Positions 1 through 10,631 of a stretch of 64,000 nt of DNA are shown in pieces. Origin of the DNA: Selaginella tamariscina (taxonomy: Eukaryota > Streptophyta > Lycopodiopsida > Selaginellales > Selaginellaceae); contig PUQB01000181.1 in the NCBI GenBank assembly GCA_003024785.1, positions 201,501-265,500 of the forward strand, read 5' to 3'. Positions within the stretch are counted from its first letter, which is position 1. Every line of letters begins with the position of its first letter. Under the pieces are notes generated by a model. That model searched no databases. It saw only the letters and a list, made by a program, of their open reading frames with translations, and was not told the DNA's origin. The translations under genes were made by a program, and so were the position numbers.

Positions 1-1615
1 TACAAGATTGAGGACTCAACTACTATCATGCAAAGTTGGAATGCTTGTGTGGAAGAGTTACAGCTGGAGTTTGGCAAAACCCAGTTGGTAGAGACTTTCT
101 GTTTTATGGAGCTAGTGCATGGATCTCATCCTTGAGATGAGCTATTGGGCATGTGGATCCTGAGATCAAGTGGAGCATCAAGTGAGTGAAGCTTGAGTAC
201 AGTGGAGTGAAAGACACTTGGTTTAAAATAAAGTTTAAATCTCCAAACAAGTATATTTATTAAAGAAATATTTTTATAATAAAGAAGATCAAGTCTTTCT
301 AATGTATATACAAAAAGTTAAATTTTTTTAATGTCACCTTGGGCAAAGCTATTGTGAGAGTTTCCTTGAGGAGTTTGCTGACGTCTTCCCTCCAATTACC
401 TCATGGCTTACCACCTGCAAAAGGTGTGAGCATGAGATTGTGTTGAAACCAGGTACAAAAGCCATTTATTGTAGGCCGTTCCGATTGAGTCATGCTAAGG
501 AGTAAGAGGTTAATAAATAAGTAATGGAGCTATTGGAATATAGCTTCATACAACTGAGCAAGTCTCCATTTGGTGCACCAGTATTGGTCGTTGGGAAGAA
601 AGATGTCACCATGAGGATGTACATAAACTACAAAGCTCTCAACAAGCAAACAATAAAGGACAAGATGCCCATGCCACGTGTGGATACTATCATGGATCAT
701 CTCGATGAAGCCAGAGTATTCACCAAAATAGATTTGCACAATGGATATCATCAAATTGCTAAAGGCATATATTTACAAAATTGCTTTCAACACCAACTTT
801 GGGCCAACCACATATTTACAGTAAGAATATGAAGGAGCATGTGGAACATTTGGGGAGAGTCATTTAGTTGTTGCAGGAGAACAAGCTTAATGCAAATAAG
901 AATAAATATGCATTCACTTAGTGCAAAGTGGAGTATTTGAGTCACATTGTGATGCCAAGTGGAGTTAAGACTGATCCACAAAAGGTGGTAGTTGTGGAGC
1001 AATGACCAGTTCCTAGCAATATACAAGAATTATGGAGTTTCTTAGGCATGGCTGGTTATTACTGTTGATTTGTCAAAAACTATGCCAAAAAAACTTCTTC
1101 ATTAACTAGGTTGCTAAGCAAAGACGTTCCCTTTGCATGGAGTGCTTCAAAGCATAACAATTTTCAAGCTTTGAAACAAGCCTTGATACGTGCACCAATT
1201 TTATGTATTGTAGATCTCTCTAGGCCTTATGAGGTATCATGTGATGTGAGTGGAGTGGCAATTGGAGCTGTACTTATGCAAAAGAGGAGGCCTATTGTTT
1301 TTGAGAGTCATACTTTGAATCCTGCAAAGCAATGATACTTAACGTATGAATAAGAGTTACTGACTATTGTTAATGCATTACAAGTTTGAAAGCACTATCT
1401 TTATAGTGCAAGTTTCAAGGTGTTTACAAATCACAAGCCTTTGGTGTATTTGTTCACACAGAAAGAGTTAAACTCTCGGCAATCTCTCTAGATGGTTAAG
1501 TTTATGGAGCATTGCACAAGAAAGACTAACATGGTGGCAAATGCTTTGTCATGCGTTAGGAGAGCAATGGTTGAAGAATTCCAAATACGCTTATGTAATG
1601 CATTAACAAGGACGA
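1..1615 (+). pseudogene. Family A Ty3/gypsy remnant A1: protease end, RT, RNase H
   Basis: Decayed pol of a Ty3/gypsy element, broken by stops and frameshifts. Positions 1-140 match the protease-proximal part of the better copy at 42470. Positions 360-480 encode the RT entry (FADVFP-like, then LPHGLPP-like in A3). Positions 524-760 keep RT motifs: [37 protein letters not shown]. The catalytic YxDD block is deleted: the sequence jumps from YHQI at about 758 to a downstream motif near 830. RNase H follows (FLGMAGYY; SCDVSGVAIGAVLMQ at 1243-1290; LTYE*ELLTIVNAL; FTNHKPLVYLF). The open stretch 1111-1335 is the longest left. The block ends where element B1 is inserted and integrase resumes at 9010. 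It cannot make a working polymerase. Family assignment is firm; clade is not. Confidence 0.85.
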
Positions 1616-2430
1616 TGTTGAAGGAAAATCACCCGAGGACTCATATGTTCGAGACTTGATGGCTTTAGTGATAGTGCATCGTAGTAGTCCTTACTAATGA
1701 TCACACACATGAAGAAAATAAAATAAAATAAAAGGAAAACATAAGATGAAACTCATGACACAAAAGATACACTAACTAATTTTTATATTTATAAACACAA
1801 ACAATATAATCCTATCACACCTATTTACAAAGTAAGAAAAGAAAAAAAGAAATTAGAGACTCTCCTCTATATCCATGTATATATATGTCTCAAACCCTTG
1901 AGCCTTGGTTCCTTATATACCCAAAATAATATAAAGAATGCATGTAGTGTAGGTAGGGGTGTAAAAGATGGGGGTTATATAAGAATAATGGTAGGGGGTT
2001 ATGAAAAAAGGTGGGTTTGACTCATAAATAGTGAGGGTTATGAAAGAAGGTTGACTTGACCCATAAATGGTGGGGGTTATGGAAGAAGGTTCGGAATCCA
2101 TATTGTCCGATTAGACCAATCCCAATCCTACGAGCAAATGAGGCTTCGTTTTGCACCACACAAAAATGTAGAGAAAAACAAACCAACTTGACTTTGACTT
2201 GGAAAGGTGATAAGGATGTGCATGGAAGAAGACAAGGAAAATGTGCATGGTCAAAGCAAGCACTAATTATATGCATTGACATAATAATGTTGATTAGTTT
2301 GACCATGCAAGAAAAGACAAAGAAGGGGAATAGTAAAGTGAAATAGAAACATATAAATACGAGTAGAAGACTAGTCCATTACATGCATGCCATGAGCTAC
2401 CAAGGTAATGGTCCAAATTTTTCCGTGACA
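1616..2430 (-). repeat. B1 3' LTR
   Basis: About 815 bp, matching 8281-9009 over most of its length, including both ends (TGTTGAAGG... and ...TGGTCCAAATTTTT..TGACA on the + strand). It holds direct imperfect repeats of a unit with GGGGGTTATGGAAGAAGGTTGACTTG character at about 1985-2095. It is longer than its partner, mostly from extra copies of this unit and one extra segment near 2090-2150. Confidence 0.85.
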
Positions 2431-2439
2431 TAAGTCCCA

Positions 2440-3955
2440 CCTAAACAACACGCATTGTCACGCAATGTGGGTTGTTGACAATCAATAGCTATTGCCAAAC
2501 ATAAAAGCGCTTCAACATGTAACCATTAACCTGTGTGCCATGCTGTTCTCCATTCAAGTTTGTTAAAAGATATGACCCATTCTTATAAGCCTCTACAATG
2601 ATGAAAGGTCCATCCCATCTTGGTAAGAACTTCTTTGAGAAGGTCTTATCCAATCGACTATCATATCACTAAATCACTCACATGAAGTGGTCATTCTTGA
2701 ATCTTCTTATCGAATTTTGCCTTTCACTTCTATTGCATTGCCTCCACAAGTTGCAAGGCTTGTCTTTGTGACTCATCCATGCTCAACCTTGCTTACAAGT
2801 CCTCACCATCTCCAAGCCCATGCCTCAATGCTAGACACAAGCTCAGTATCTCCAGTTTGAGTATTGTTTTTATACCATAAACTAATTGAAATGGTGTGTA
2901 CTTGGTAACAACTTTGTGTGTTGTCTTGAAAGCCCAAAGTGCTACCAATAACCTTGTTTCAATCCTTCTTATGATCCAACGCAAGCTTAGCTGATATATT
3001 GCACAACACTCCATTTATGAACGTTGTAACTAAAATGGGAATGTCTATAGTCCCATTTTCTTAATAATTAGCAATTTTAATTATTTAATTAGCATTTTTT
3101 AATATAAAGAAATAATTTTTAAAATAATATATGTTTAAAAAAAGAGTATTCTTTAAAATGTATGTTTAAATATTAATAATTAATACATAAGTATTAATTA
3201 ATTTTTTTTTATATTCCATTTTCATGTATCATTCTCATTTTAATTACAACGTTCATATTTGTTCGTTCCACCAGTCCATTAGCTTGAGGGTAATAACTTG
3301 TTGATTGTCGCCGTGTGATGGACAATTGAGAAAGAAGAAGCTCCACCACTTCATTGCAAAATGAGAACCCTGATCTGTTACTATCTCTAATGGGCACCCA
3401 AACCTGGTGACAATGTTCTGGATGATGAAATTTGTTGCGACCTCCTTGGTACAAGCTCGAACAGAGACTGCTTCCACCCACCTCGTTAGATAGTCAGTAC
3501 CCACAATAATGTATCTCTTTTGTGGAAGCCACTGGCAAGGGACCAACAAAGTCTATTCCCCACTTCTCGAATGGACCTGTTGGTAAAATAGGATGCAAAG
3601 GTCCCTTGTACAACACTCTTCTTCCAAAAGTCTGACAAACCTGGCAAGTCCGACACCACTCCTTAACATCCTTGAAGAGGGTCGGCCAATAATATCCTGC
3701 ATTGACTATCTTCTTGGAAGTGTAGTCGTGTGAGAAGTGTCCACCAAAATCCTTCATGGCATTGCTCCATGATCTTTTTCTCTCCTGACGACCCACCGCT
3801 CGTCGAAGCACACCATCTCGCCCTATCCTATAAAGTAACTCATTACACATATAAGGTCGAGATTGTCGCATGATCGTCTTCTTCTTGGTTGTTGTACATC
3901 CTTCTGGAAACTTCCCATCCATCAAGAAATTGTAGACTTCTTGATAATCCTCCAT
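2440..3955 (-). pseudogene. B1 integrase
   Basis: Reading the minus strand from 3955: the HHCC zinc-binding region (GHFSHDYTSKKIVNAGYYWP, then CRTCQVCQTFGRR), the first catalytic Asp in KWGIDFVGPLP, the second in IVTDQGSHF, and the catalytic Glu in YYPQANGLVERTN near 3265. Frame changes occur near 3495-3550 and 3480. The frame is cut by a MITE at 3024-3250 just after the VERTN motif, and the integrase C-terminus continues at 3014-2793 (LLVALWAFKTTHKV, TPFQLVYG). All three acidic residues can still be recognised, but the protein is broken. No chromodomain follows before the LTR. Confidence 0.85.
3024..3250. mobile_element. MITE in B1 integrase
   Basis: About 227-bp AT-rich non-coding insert. 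Its ends are inverted: GTTGTAACTAAAATGGGAA at the left, and at the right the complement of GTTGTAATTAAAATGAGAA. It splits the integrase coding sequence between NV and the codons for HKWS. The flanking AACGTT is palindromic, so the exact target duplication (4 to 6 bp) is ambiguous. The same insert lies at the same place in B3 (46204-46417), where the terminal repeats are nearly perfect. Superfamily not assigned. Confidence 0.8.
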
Positions 3956-4129
3956 GTCGGGTGAAAGAGCACAAACTTCCAGAGATAATGGAACTTCTCA
4001 ATGTCACCTTGGTCCAACATTTCTGCTAACCTGCTTTGTGCTCTTTTCATGTTGAAACTCAAAATCATACTCAGCCAAGGTCGTGATCCACCTAGAAAAC
4101 TTCCCTGTGAGCCCAGGCTTATTGGCAAT

Positions 4130-5260
4130 GTACTTAAGTGTGCATTGTTGATGAGGAAAACAAAGTGGTGCCCTCACAAATAATGCTTGAATTTTTCCAC
4201 TGCATATATGATTGTTGTTGCTTGTTTCTCCAATAATGGGTAGTTGAGTTCTAGCCCTTGTAATTGTCTTCCTACATAATAAATAGAAAACAAATATCTG
4301 CTTGTCCCCTTTTGCATCAGGATCACAGTGATTGAAACTTCTCCAACGCTAAAGATTGACATAAAATAACTCTTCCCATTTAGGTGCCACCAAAATTGGA
4401 TGTGAACTTAGTGCAATTTTGAGCTTCTCAAACAATATTTGACATGAATATGTCCATTGAAATCTGACTCCCTTGCGAAGTAGCTGGTTCAACGAATATG
4501 TCATCTCTGCGAATCCCATTTGCGATAGTACCCTACCAACCCTACAAACTTTCATACCTCTTTGACACAAGTTGGAGTTGACAACATGAGTAGCTTGTCC
4601 ACCTTGTCTTGACTCAGCTCAATGCCATCCTTTAAGATCACATGTCCCACTAAGGTGCCCTTAATACTACCAATCTAACACTTTTCTGGGTTCAAGCATT
4701 CTTTTGCATCATCCATCCTCTGGAATGCTAGTCGTACCTTCTCCAAGTGGCTCATCCTATCGCTATAGATGCAAAAGTTGTCGAGGTAAACCCTAATGAA
4801 TGAACCAAGATATGGTTCAAACACCTTATTCATTAATCGTTGAAACGTTGTTGGGCATTTGTGAGTCCGAATGGCATCACCCTATAAGCAAAGGTTTCCC
4901 ATGGTGTGGTAAAGGTGGTCTTCAACTGGTCCTCCTCACAAATCCTGACTTGGAAATACCTAGAGTACTCATCACAAAACATGTACATCTCATACCCTCT
5001 CACTTCATCTAATATCTCAGCCATGAAAAGAATGGGATGATGATCTCAATGTGTGTCATCATTTAGTCGTTTAAAGTTGACACAAACTTGCCACTTACCA
5101 TTTTTTTTTTAGGCTACCACCATGGGAGAAACATCTCCACCTTAAAAATGAAATTCAAACGCTGTAACTTCATGAACTCTTCATAAACTATGCTTTTTTC
5201 AAAGGACCCAACCTATAAGCCTTTTGTGCAACTCCCCTCGTACCTGGTTTAAGTGGGATC
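4130..5260 (-). pseudogene. B1 reverse transcriptase and RNase H
   Basis: Minus strand. RT motifs: [38 protein letters not shown] (near 4850-4900), then a catalytic box that reads VYLDNFCIYS near 4770-4790, with Asn where Tat/gypsy RTs carry the second catalytic Asp. Connection: LSQMGFAEMTYSLNQLLRKG (4500s). RNase H: VGEVSITVILMQKG (4340s) and YYVGRQLQGLELNYPLLEKQ (about 4230-4290). Several frameshifts break it. The YLDN change alone would be expected to abolish polymerase activity. Confidence 0.8.
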
Positions 5261-5599
5261 TCATGTTGCATAATATTACTTGACGAAACTCCTCATATGA
5301 TGTCACAAACAACATGGGGAACTCATGTTGCTCCTTCTCCTCAAGAGTCAAACTTGGACTAAGCATCTTCTCAAAAAGAGCTCATCACTCCACTTCCTTT
5401 GCCTTAAACTTGTTGCCATTACTTACTTCCTGCCCCTTTTCAACAACCCCTACTACCACTTCTTGAGTCTCCTACTCCTGAGTGAGTTGTTGATCATAGA
5501 CCTCATGTATATCGTGAGGCTCCACATGAGTAGCAACCTTAGGAATTGCCTTGAGAGCATATAATTTCTTTTCATCTTGCTCACTCTCAGAATCTGAGG

Positions 5600-6240
5600 T
5601 TGTCATCTCGCTATTACTGCTAGAGTCATATTCCCACTGGAAGATGAACCTTTGTTGTGTTCTCCTTGATGGCTATTGTCACTCGTCTTGACTTATGACC
5701 AATAGTCATCTCCTCTTTTTTAAAAATAATTCTTAGCATCAACCTTATAAGCCAAGGTTGGCCAAGCAAGCAATGAGATCGTGGCCAAGAGGAAAGAGGA
5801 TAGTGCATCCCGTCGTAGTTGCATGACATGCACATCTACATAGGTAAGTTATCCCATGCACTGTGATCGACAAGTCAATAATCATTCTTACTTGCTTGAA
5901 CACATTGATCATCTGCCACCCTAATCTCCAATTCGATGTCGGTTGCACTTGAGACCAAGTTTCTCCATCAACCAACTACTCATGACATTGATCTCTGCAC
6001 CACCATCTACTAGAACACGTTGCACACGCATTCCATCTACCACATCCACAATTGGTGCCACAGCATTCGTATCAAATTCTCTTATTATCACTTGTACATT
6101 CCGCATCACCTCATCTTCACCACTAGGACATACCTTCTTTACACGAGTATTAATCCCTTGTTGAAGCTCTCTCCTCAAGCTTGGGCATTTCGACAATAAC
6201 TATGCAACTATAATGTTGGCACGAGCATCTCCTAGATCCT
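5600..6240 (-). pseudogene. B1 protease
   Basis: Minus strand 6196-5921 is open and reads VQVIIREFDTNAVAPIVDVV, then VQRVLVDGGAEINVMSSWLM. The VLVDGGAEINVMS box is the aspartic protease active site, with DGGA in place of the usual D(T/S)GA; this variant occurs in Tat/Athila-like elements. A second frame (5975-5745) continues as the C-terminal half. Then comes a frame-broken linker to RT. Confidence 0.75.
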
Positions 6241-6499
6241 CAACAATTGAATATTCCTTATGCTCCTTGCCATCTCCATATCATGTATAGCAACCTTACG
6301 TTGTGGTTGGTGCTTTCTTTCTTTTCTTCTTACTTGCACGTGTCTCCACTTGTTCAAGTTGCTCAGCTTGTTTGCTCCCTCTAGCTCTCTTAAGACCTAA
6401 GAGATCCAAGTCACCTTGCTCAGTTGTTAACTCCACCAAATGAACACTAGGTTGGTCCTTCTATTGTGGTGCAGGAGTTGGTTGAGGTTTGAGGACACT

Positions 6500-7300
6500 C
6501 ATTTTGCATAGTGTCTCACCTATTTACATGTAAAACATGTACTTGTGGTTGTGGTTATTGACATTCAGTGGCATAGTGACCTTGTTATTTACAAATGTAA
6601 TAAGTGACATTAGCTCAATACCTAGGTGGCCTTGGAGGTTTTGGTCCCGTCTGCTTTGCTTAAAGCAAATGCAACTTAAGTTCGTTGATCTGAGGTCAAT
6701 CTAGCAATATTACTCTCCAACTCAGATGATTTGACTGGAACGGTTGCAGGAATCATAACTTAAGGTGTTTGTAGAATTGGTGCCAACCTTGGCTGTGATG
6801 CTATCGTTGAGATTGAGGCTTTCAAGATCCATGAGAAGTGCCTCCTTTTCATAGCAATCTTCACAGCTTCATGCAAGTTACTAGGCTCTTTATTCTTTAC
6901 CTTCTACTGTAATACCAACTTCAATTTAGTAAGAACTTGTTGAACACCAATGCATCTATCCCGATAGCTGGCTTGGACTATTTGGATGCATCCTCTAGTC
7001 CTTCGGAGGCCTCCCTCCAAACCACTTCATAGCTTACATTGGAGCTCCAACACACGCTCACTGAATGCCTTCACATTGTCTTTTTCACTTTGCCTCAATT
7101 GATCCAATTGTTTCATGACCTCATCCAATGTCTTTGGCTTTCCATACTCTCCTAGAAAAGCCTCACTCAACCTTTCCACTAGCCTTAACATCACTAATCT
7201 GACACTCAAACCACTTCAATGCTCCATCCTCCAAAAAGGATGGTAGAAGTTCTGCCCAAGTGGTAGAACTTCTATCTCCATTCGAAATGCATGCTCGCTT
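6500..7300 (-). pseudogene. B1 gag with zinc-knuckle remnant
   Basis: Minus strand 7209-7027 reads LVERLSEAFLGEYGKPKTLD, then QLDQLRQSEKDNVKAFSERV, typical of the retrotransposon gag core. Near 6590-6545 the minus strand gives YICK*QGHYATEC, a CX2CX4HX4C knuckle whose first Cys has become Tyr and which carries a stop. The protein is heavily frameshifted between these blocks. Confidence 0.7.
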
Positions 7301-7439
7301 AAATGAACATAAATACTGATCGGCATCTCATTTTGCAAACCATGATATACTGAAATAGACACCATCTTTATAAGTGTAAAAATGGCAAAGGTTTCACTTA
7401 ATTAAAGTAGATGAAGAGACATATTCACTTTATGAGGCA

Positions 7440-7840
7440 ATGCCCATATGTGCAAGCTTGTCAACTTGTAGATTCTCTCTTCGAGGAACATGCTTTATTT
7501 CAAAAGTGTCGAACCCCCTTTTGAGATCTTGAACGCTCAGATAGCACCAACAACTCAGGCTTTCTCACTTTCCATTGACCTCGCACTTGATTCATCACCA
7601 ACTTAGAATCACCAACCGCAACCACGTTCTTTGCTTCTTATTTCCTTGCCTCCTTCAATCCTCGAATCAATGCAGAATACTCTGCTTGATTACAAGATTA
7701 GCACTAAAAGTTGGCTTAGAAATTTTAATTTGCTTCCCTACTGGATCAGTTAACATGACCATTACATTCGCAACTTGCTTCTTTAGCTTGTATGCTCCAT
7801 CAAAATTGACTTGCCACATTAACAAGCACAACCAAACCTC
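7440..7840 (-). pseudogene. RNase H-like (aRNH) domain upstream of B1 gag
   Basis: Reading the minus strand from about 7830: WQVNFDGAYKLKKQVANVMV, MLTDPVGKQIKISKPTFSAN, a frame-shifted counterpart of AEYSALIRGLKEARK, then AKNVVAVGDSKLVMNQVRGQ, and IKHVPRRENLQVDKLAHMG. FDGA, AEY, GDSKLV and VPRxxNxxxDxLA match the four catalytic regions of the archaeal-type RNase H that Tat-lineage elements carry as a second RNase H. Here it lies between the 5' LTR leader and gag. In Tat elements I know, it follows RT-RNase H in pol. Frames are broken. Domain identity is fairly sure; whether the position is ancestral or rearranged is open. Confidence 0.7.
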
Positions 7841-7849
7841 TCACAACGC

Positions 7850-8280
7850 ACACAATACTCTTACTTCACCAAACTCCACACTTTACAAGATTCCAAAGAC
7901 TTCGATGAATCCAACAAGATATTGTTACGACTACAATGTGAGGATATATGGAAGATCCATACACAAACGATGTGCCTCATCGATATCACCACTATCACAT
8001 GGTGCCAAATCTTGATCCATGCTTGGTTCACCTCTACCTCCTCAAAAGCACATTCGCAGTTGCAAGTTGTATTTCAAACTTGAATTCTTCAAATCCCCAC
8101 GCTTGTATGACCACCAACTTGTTATTTAAAGCAAACCCATGTGGATGCTTAAAACAACACTTTAATATTTGATTTTAAAAAATTTGGAAGTTGAAAGAAC
8201 CTTCTCCAGAAAGGATGCTCATGTTCATGAAAATTCATAAACAACACATATTAGCATTCCATGCTCACCGCACCAAAAAT
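7850..8280 (-). other. B1 5' leader and primer-binding region
   Basis: No clear protein. Just inside the 5' LTR the minus strand reads TTTTTGGTGCGGTGAGCATGG, the position of a primer-binding site. It resembles, but does not clearly match, the TGGCGCC-type tRNA sites of Tat elements. The remainder leads into the RNase H-like block. Confidence 0.5.
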
Positions 8281-9009
8281 AGTCGAAGGAAAATCACTTG
8301 AGAATTCATATGTTCGGGACTTGATGGCTTTAGTGATAGCGCATCGTAGTAGTCCTTACTAATAATCACACACATGAAGAAAAGGAAAGGAAAGGAAAGG
8401 AAAACATGAGATGAAACTCATGATACAAGATATAGTAACTGATTTTATATTTCATCATAAGAACAAAATAAATAATATAATTCCATCACACCTATTTACA
8501 AAGTAAGAAAAGAAAAAAAGAAATTAGAGACTCCTTTATATCCCTATTTCTATATGTCTCAACCCTTAAGCCTTGATCCTTATATCCAAAATAATATAAA
8601 GAATGCATTAGTGTAGGGTATGGGTGTAAAAGAGGGTGTAAGATGGAGGTTACATAAGAATAATGGTAGGGGGTTATAAAAGAAGGTGGGTTTGACCCAT
8701 AAATGGTGGGGGTTATGGAAGAAGGTTAACTTGACTCATAAAGGTGGGAGGTTATGAAAGAGGTGACTTAACTTTGACTTAGGAAAGTGACAAAGAAGGT
8801 GCATGAAAGAAGACAAAGAAAATGTGCATGGTCAAAGCAAGCACTAACTATATGCATTAACAAATAATGTTGACTAGTTTTGATTATGAAGAAAGGATAA
8901 GGAAGGGGAATAATAAAGTGAAATAAAGACGTATAAATACTAGTAGAAGACTAGTCCACTACATGTATTAAGGGCTACCAAGGTGATGGTCCAAATTTTT
9001 CTCATGACA
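8281..9009 (-). repeat. B1 5' LTR
   Basis: About 730 bp, partner of 1616-2430. It ends TTTTTCTCATGACA next to ACGG. The first bases are decayed (tagtcgaagg for tgttgaagg). A short (AAAGG)n tract lies at 8385-8400. Confidence 0.85.
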
Positions 9010-10347
9010 ACGGTCAATGAGTTTAGCCATGTAGTTCAACATGCTCAAGCACAAGACATAAAGGTGCAAGAGCTCAAAAGACAACTAGAGCCACCATTCT
9101 CAGTTTAGGATGGAGTTTTGTACTACAATGGCCATGTGTCAACATATCTTCCTCGTGTGGACATTTGATCAGCCAGGTACTAATTCAACCAAAGGTTGGT
9201 CATTTTGGGGGGAGGAAAACGTATGAGTTGATTAAAAGAGGTTCATTGGAGGAATATGAAATTGATATCATATAGTACTACAGGACTTGTGACAAGTGTT
9301 AGTAAGTAAAGGTGCCTAGGGAGAAACTAGGTGGGCTATTAGTACCATTGCCTATTCTAGACATGCGATGGGCAGTATCTTTATGGACTTTATCATTCAT
9401 TTGCCAAGGACACAAAGGTAGAGTGAACATGTGTGGATCATTGTGGATAGGTTGACAAAGTTTGTCAAATTAATTCTCTTAGGGAAGAATGTGAATGCAT
9501 CAGAGCTGGCTACAATGTATTTACAACATTTATTTCCTATCCATGGATCCTCAGATGATATTGTAAGTGTTCGGGACTCCAAGTTCACTTTTAACTTTTG
9601 AAGAGGTTTTTCTAAGTGCATGAAAGTGAAACTTAAGTTGTTTAGTGGAGATCATCCTTGAAATAAATGGGCAAACAGAGAAGGTAAACATGTTCTAAGA
9701 TATGCTAAGGTGCACTATTAACCAGAAGGAACGCCAGTGGGATAAGTATTTCATTACTCGAGTTTGCTTATAATAATAGCCAACACATTGGGATTGGGAT
9801 GAGTTTGTATTATGTTATGTTTGAATGGCATTCCAAGACAGCTTTTGAGTTGGGGTTATTAAGTAAGAAGGCCCATGGCAACATGGATGAGGAAGTTACA
9901 AATTTGAGTGTTGAACTTTGAGAACATTTTATAATTGTGTAAGAAAAACTTACAAATAGCTCAAAGTCGACTATTAAGTTTGTTAATGAGCACAGAAGCT
10001 TCCAAGAGTTCTAAGTGGGAAATTATGTATATCTTCAAGTGGTATTTGCCACACATGTAAGGTAAAACACTATTGTGGCCTTGTGAAAGGGATGCAATGA
10101 TAAGTTGTCTCCTAGGTACTCATGTCCTTATGAGATTTTGAAGCGTATCGGTAAGGTGGCATATCGACTATAGCTACCAAAAGGAGTGAGGGTGCACCCA
10201 ATGTTTTATGTTAGCCAATTAAAAAGAGTACTCACAAGGAACGAGTCCCGAGTAAATTCTTTATGGATGTACAAGGCTAATGATATAAGACTAATTGAGT
10301 AAGTTATACTACCCTTGAGAACAAGGACTCGCTAATGGGGGGAGGAT
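9010..10347 (+). pseudogene. A1 integrase remnant and polypurine tract
   Basis: Continuation of A1 beyond B1. Recognisable pieces: FRMEFCTTMAMCQHIFLVWT (9100s); the first integrase Asp in GSIFMDFIIHLPRTQ (about 9370-9415); VDRLTKFVKLI; the decayed second-Asp region (IVSVRDSKFTF); NKWANRE for NGQTE, the Glu region near 9665; and the C-terminal VHPMFYVSQLK near 10190. Stops and frameshifts are frequent. A polypurine tract, GGGGGGAGGAT, ends at 10347, directly before the LTR. Confidence 0.8.
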
Positions 10348-10631
10348 TGTTATTTCAAAGACTATTCCTAGAAAAGTATAAGCTAGAATATTTCCTAAAG
10401 GCTATAAGGACACGTGTACATAGATTTAAAAGAATCTCAAAAGAAATATAAATCTAAGGTATAAAAGGAAATAGGAGAATTAAGTAAAGCACCTTAATAT
10501 TGAAAGTTTTTTGGAGGTCGGGCTTATCTTGCGAAGGTATCTAATTTGTACGTAGTGGTCCTAACATGTTAAGTTTGTATGTAGTGGTGACATATATATG
10601 AGAATCTTATTGGCGTTGGATCCACAGCACC
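10348..10631 (+). repeat. A1 3' LTR
   Basis: Starts TGTTATTTCAAAGACTATTC after the polypurine tract. Related copies start at 36461, 48558 and 55607 (3') and at 41726 and 54197 (5'). A TATAAAA box lies near 10460. The 3' limit is uncertain because the D solo LTR is inserted at 10632; GTTGGATCCA..GCACC just before it is shared with the other A-to-gene junctions. Confidence 0.7.

Larger units (their letters stand above)
1612..9013 (-). mobile_element. Element B1, Tat/Athila-like Ty3/gypsy retrotransposon, near full length, inserted in A1
   Basis: Two similar LTRs (1616-2430 and about 8281-9009) bound an internal region whose coding blocks all lie on the minus strand. Both LTRs run TG..CA. The short flanks ACGA (1612-1615) and ACGG (9010-9013) look like a decayed target duplication, and the empty site is visible in A2 near 27785 (aaggatggttaatgag). 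Order in element direction: 5' LTR, leader, a second RNase H-like domain, gag, protease, RT-RNase H, integrase, 3' LTR. No chromodomain is seen. Integrase and aRNH-like features suggest the Tat/Ogre side of the non-chromoviruses (inference). All reading frames are interrupted. A second copy at the same A site (45033-47475) shows that B1 was duplicated together with its host unit. Confidence 0.85.

Noticed and set aside
7575-8172. 146-codon plus-strand frame
   Set aside because: It is antisense to the RNase H-like block and leader of B1, whose motifs read on the minus strand.
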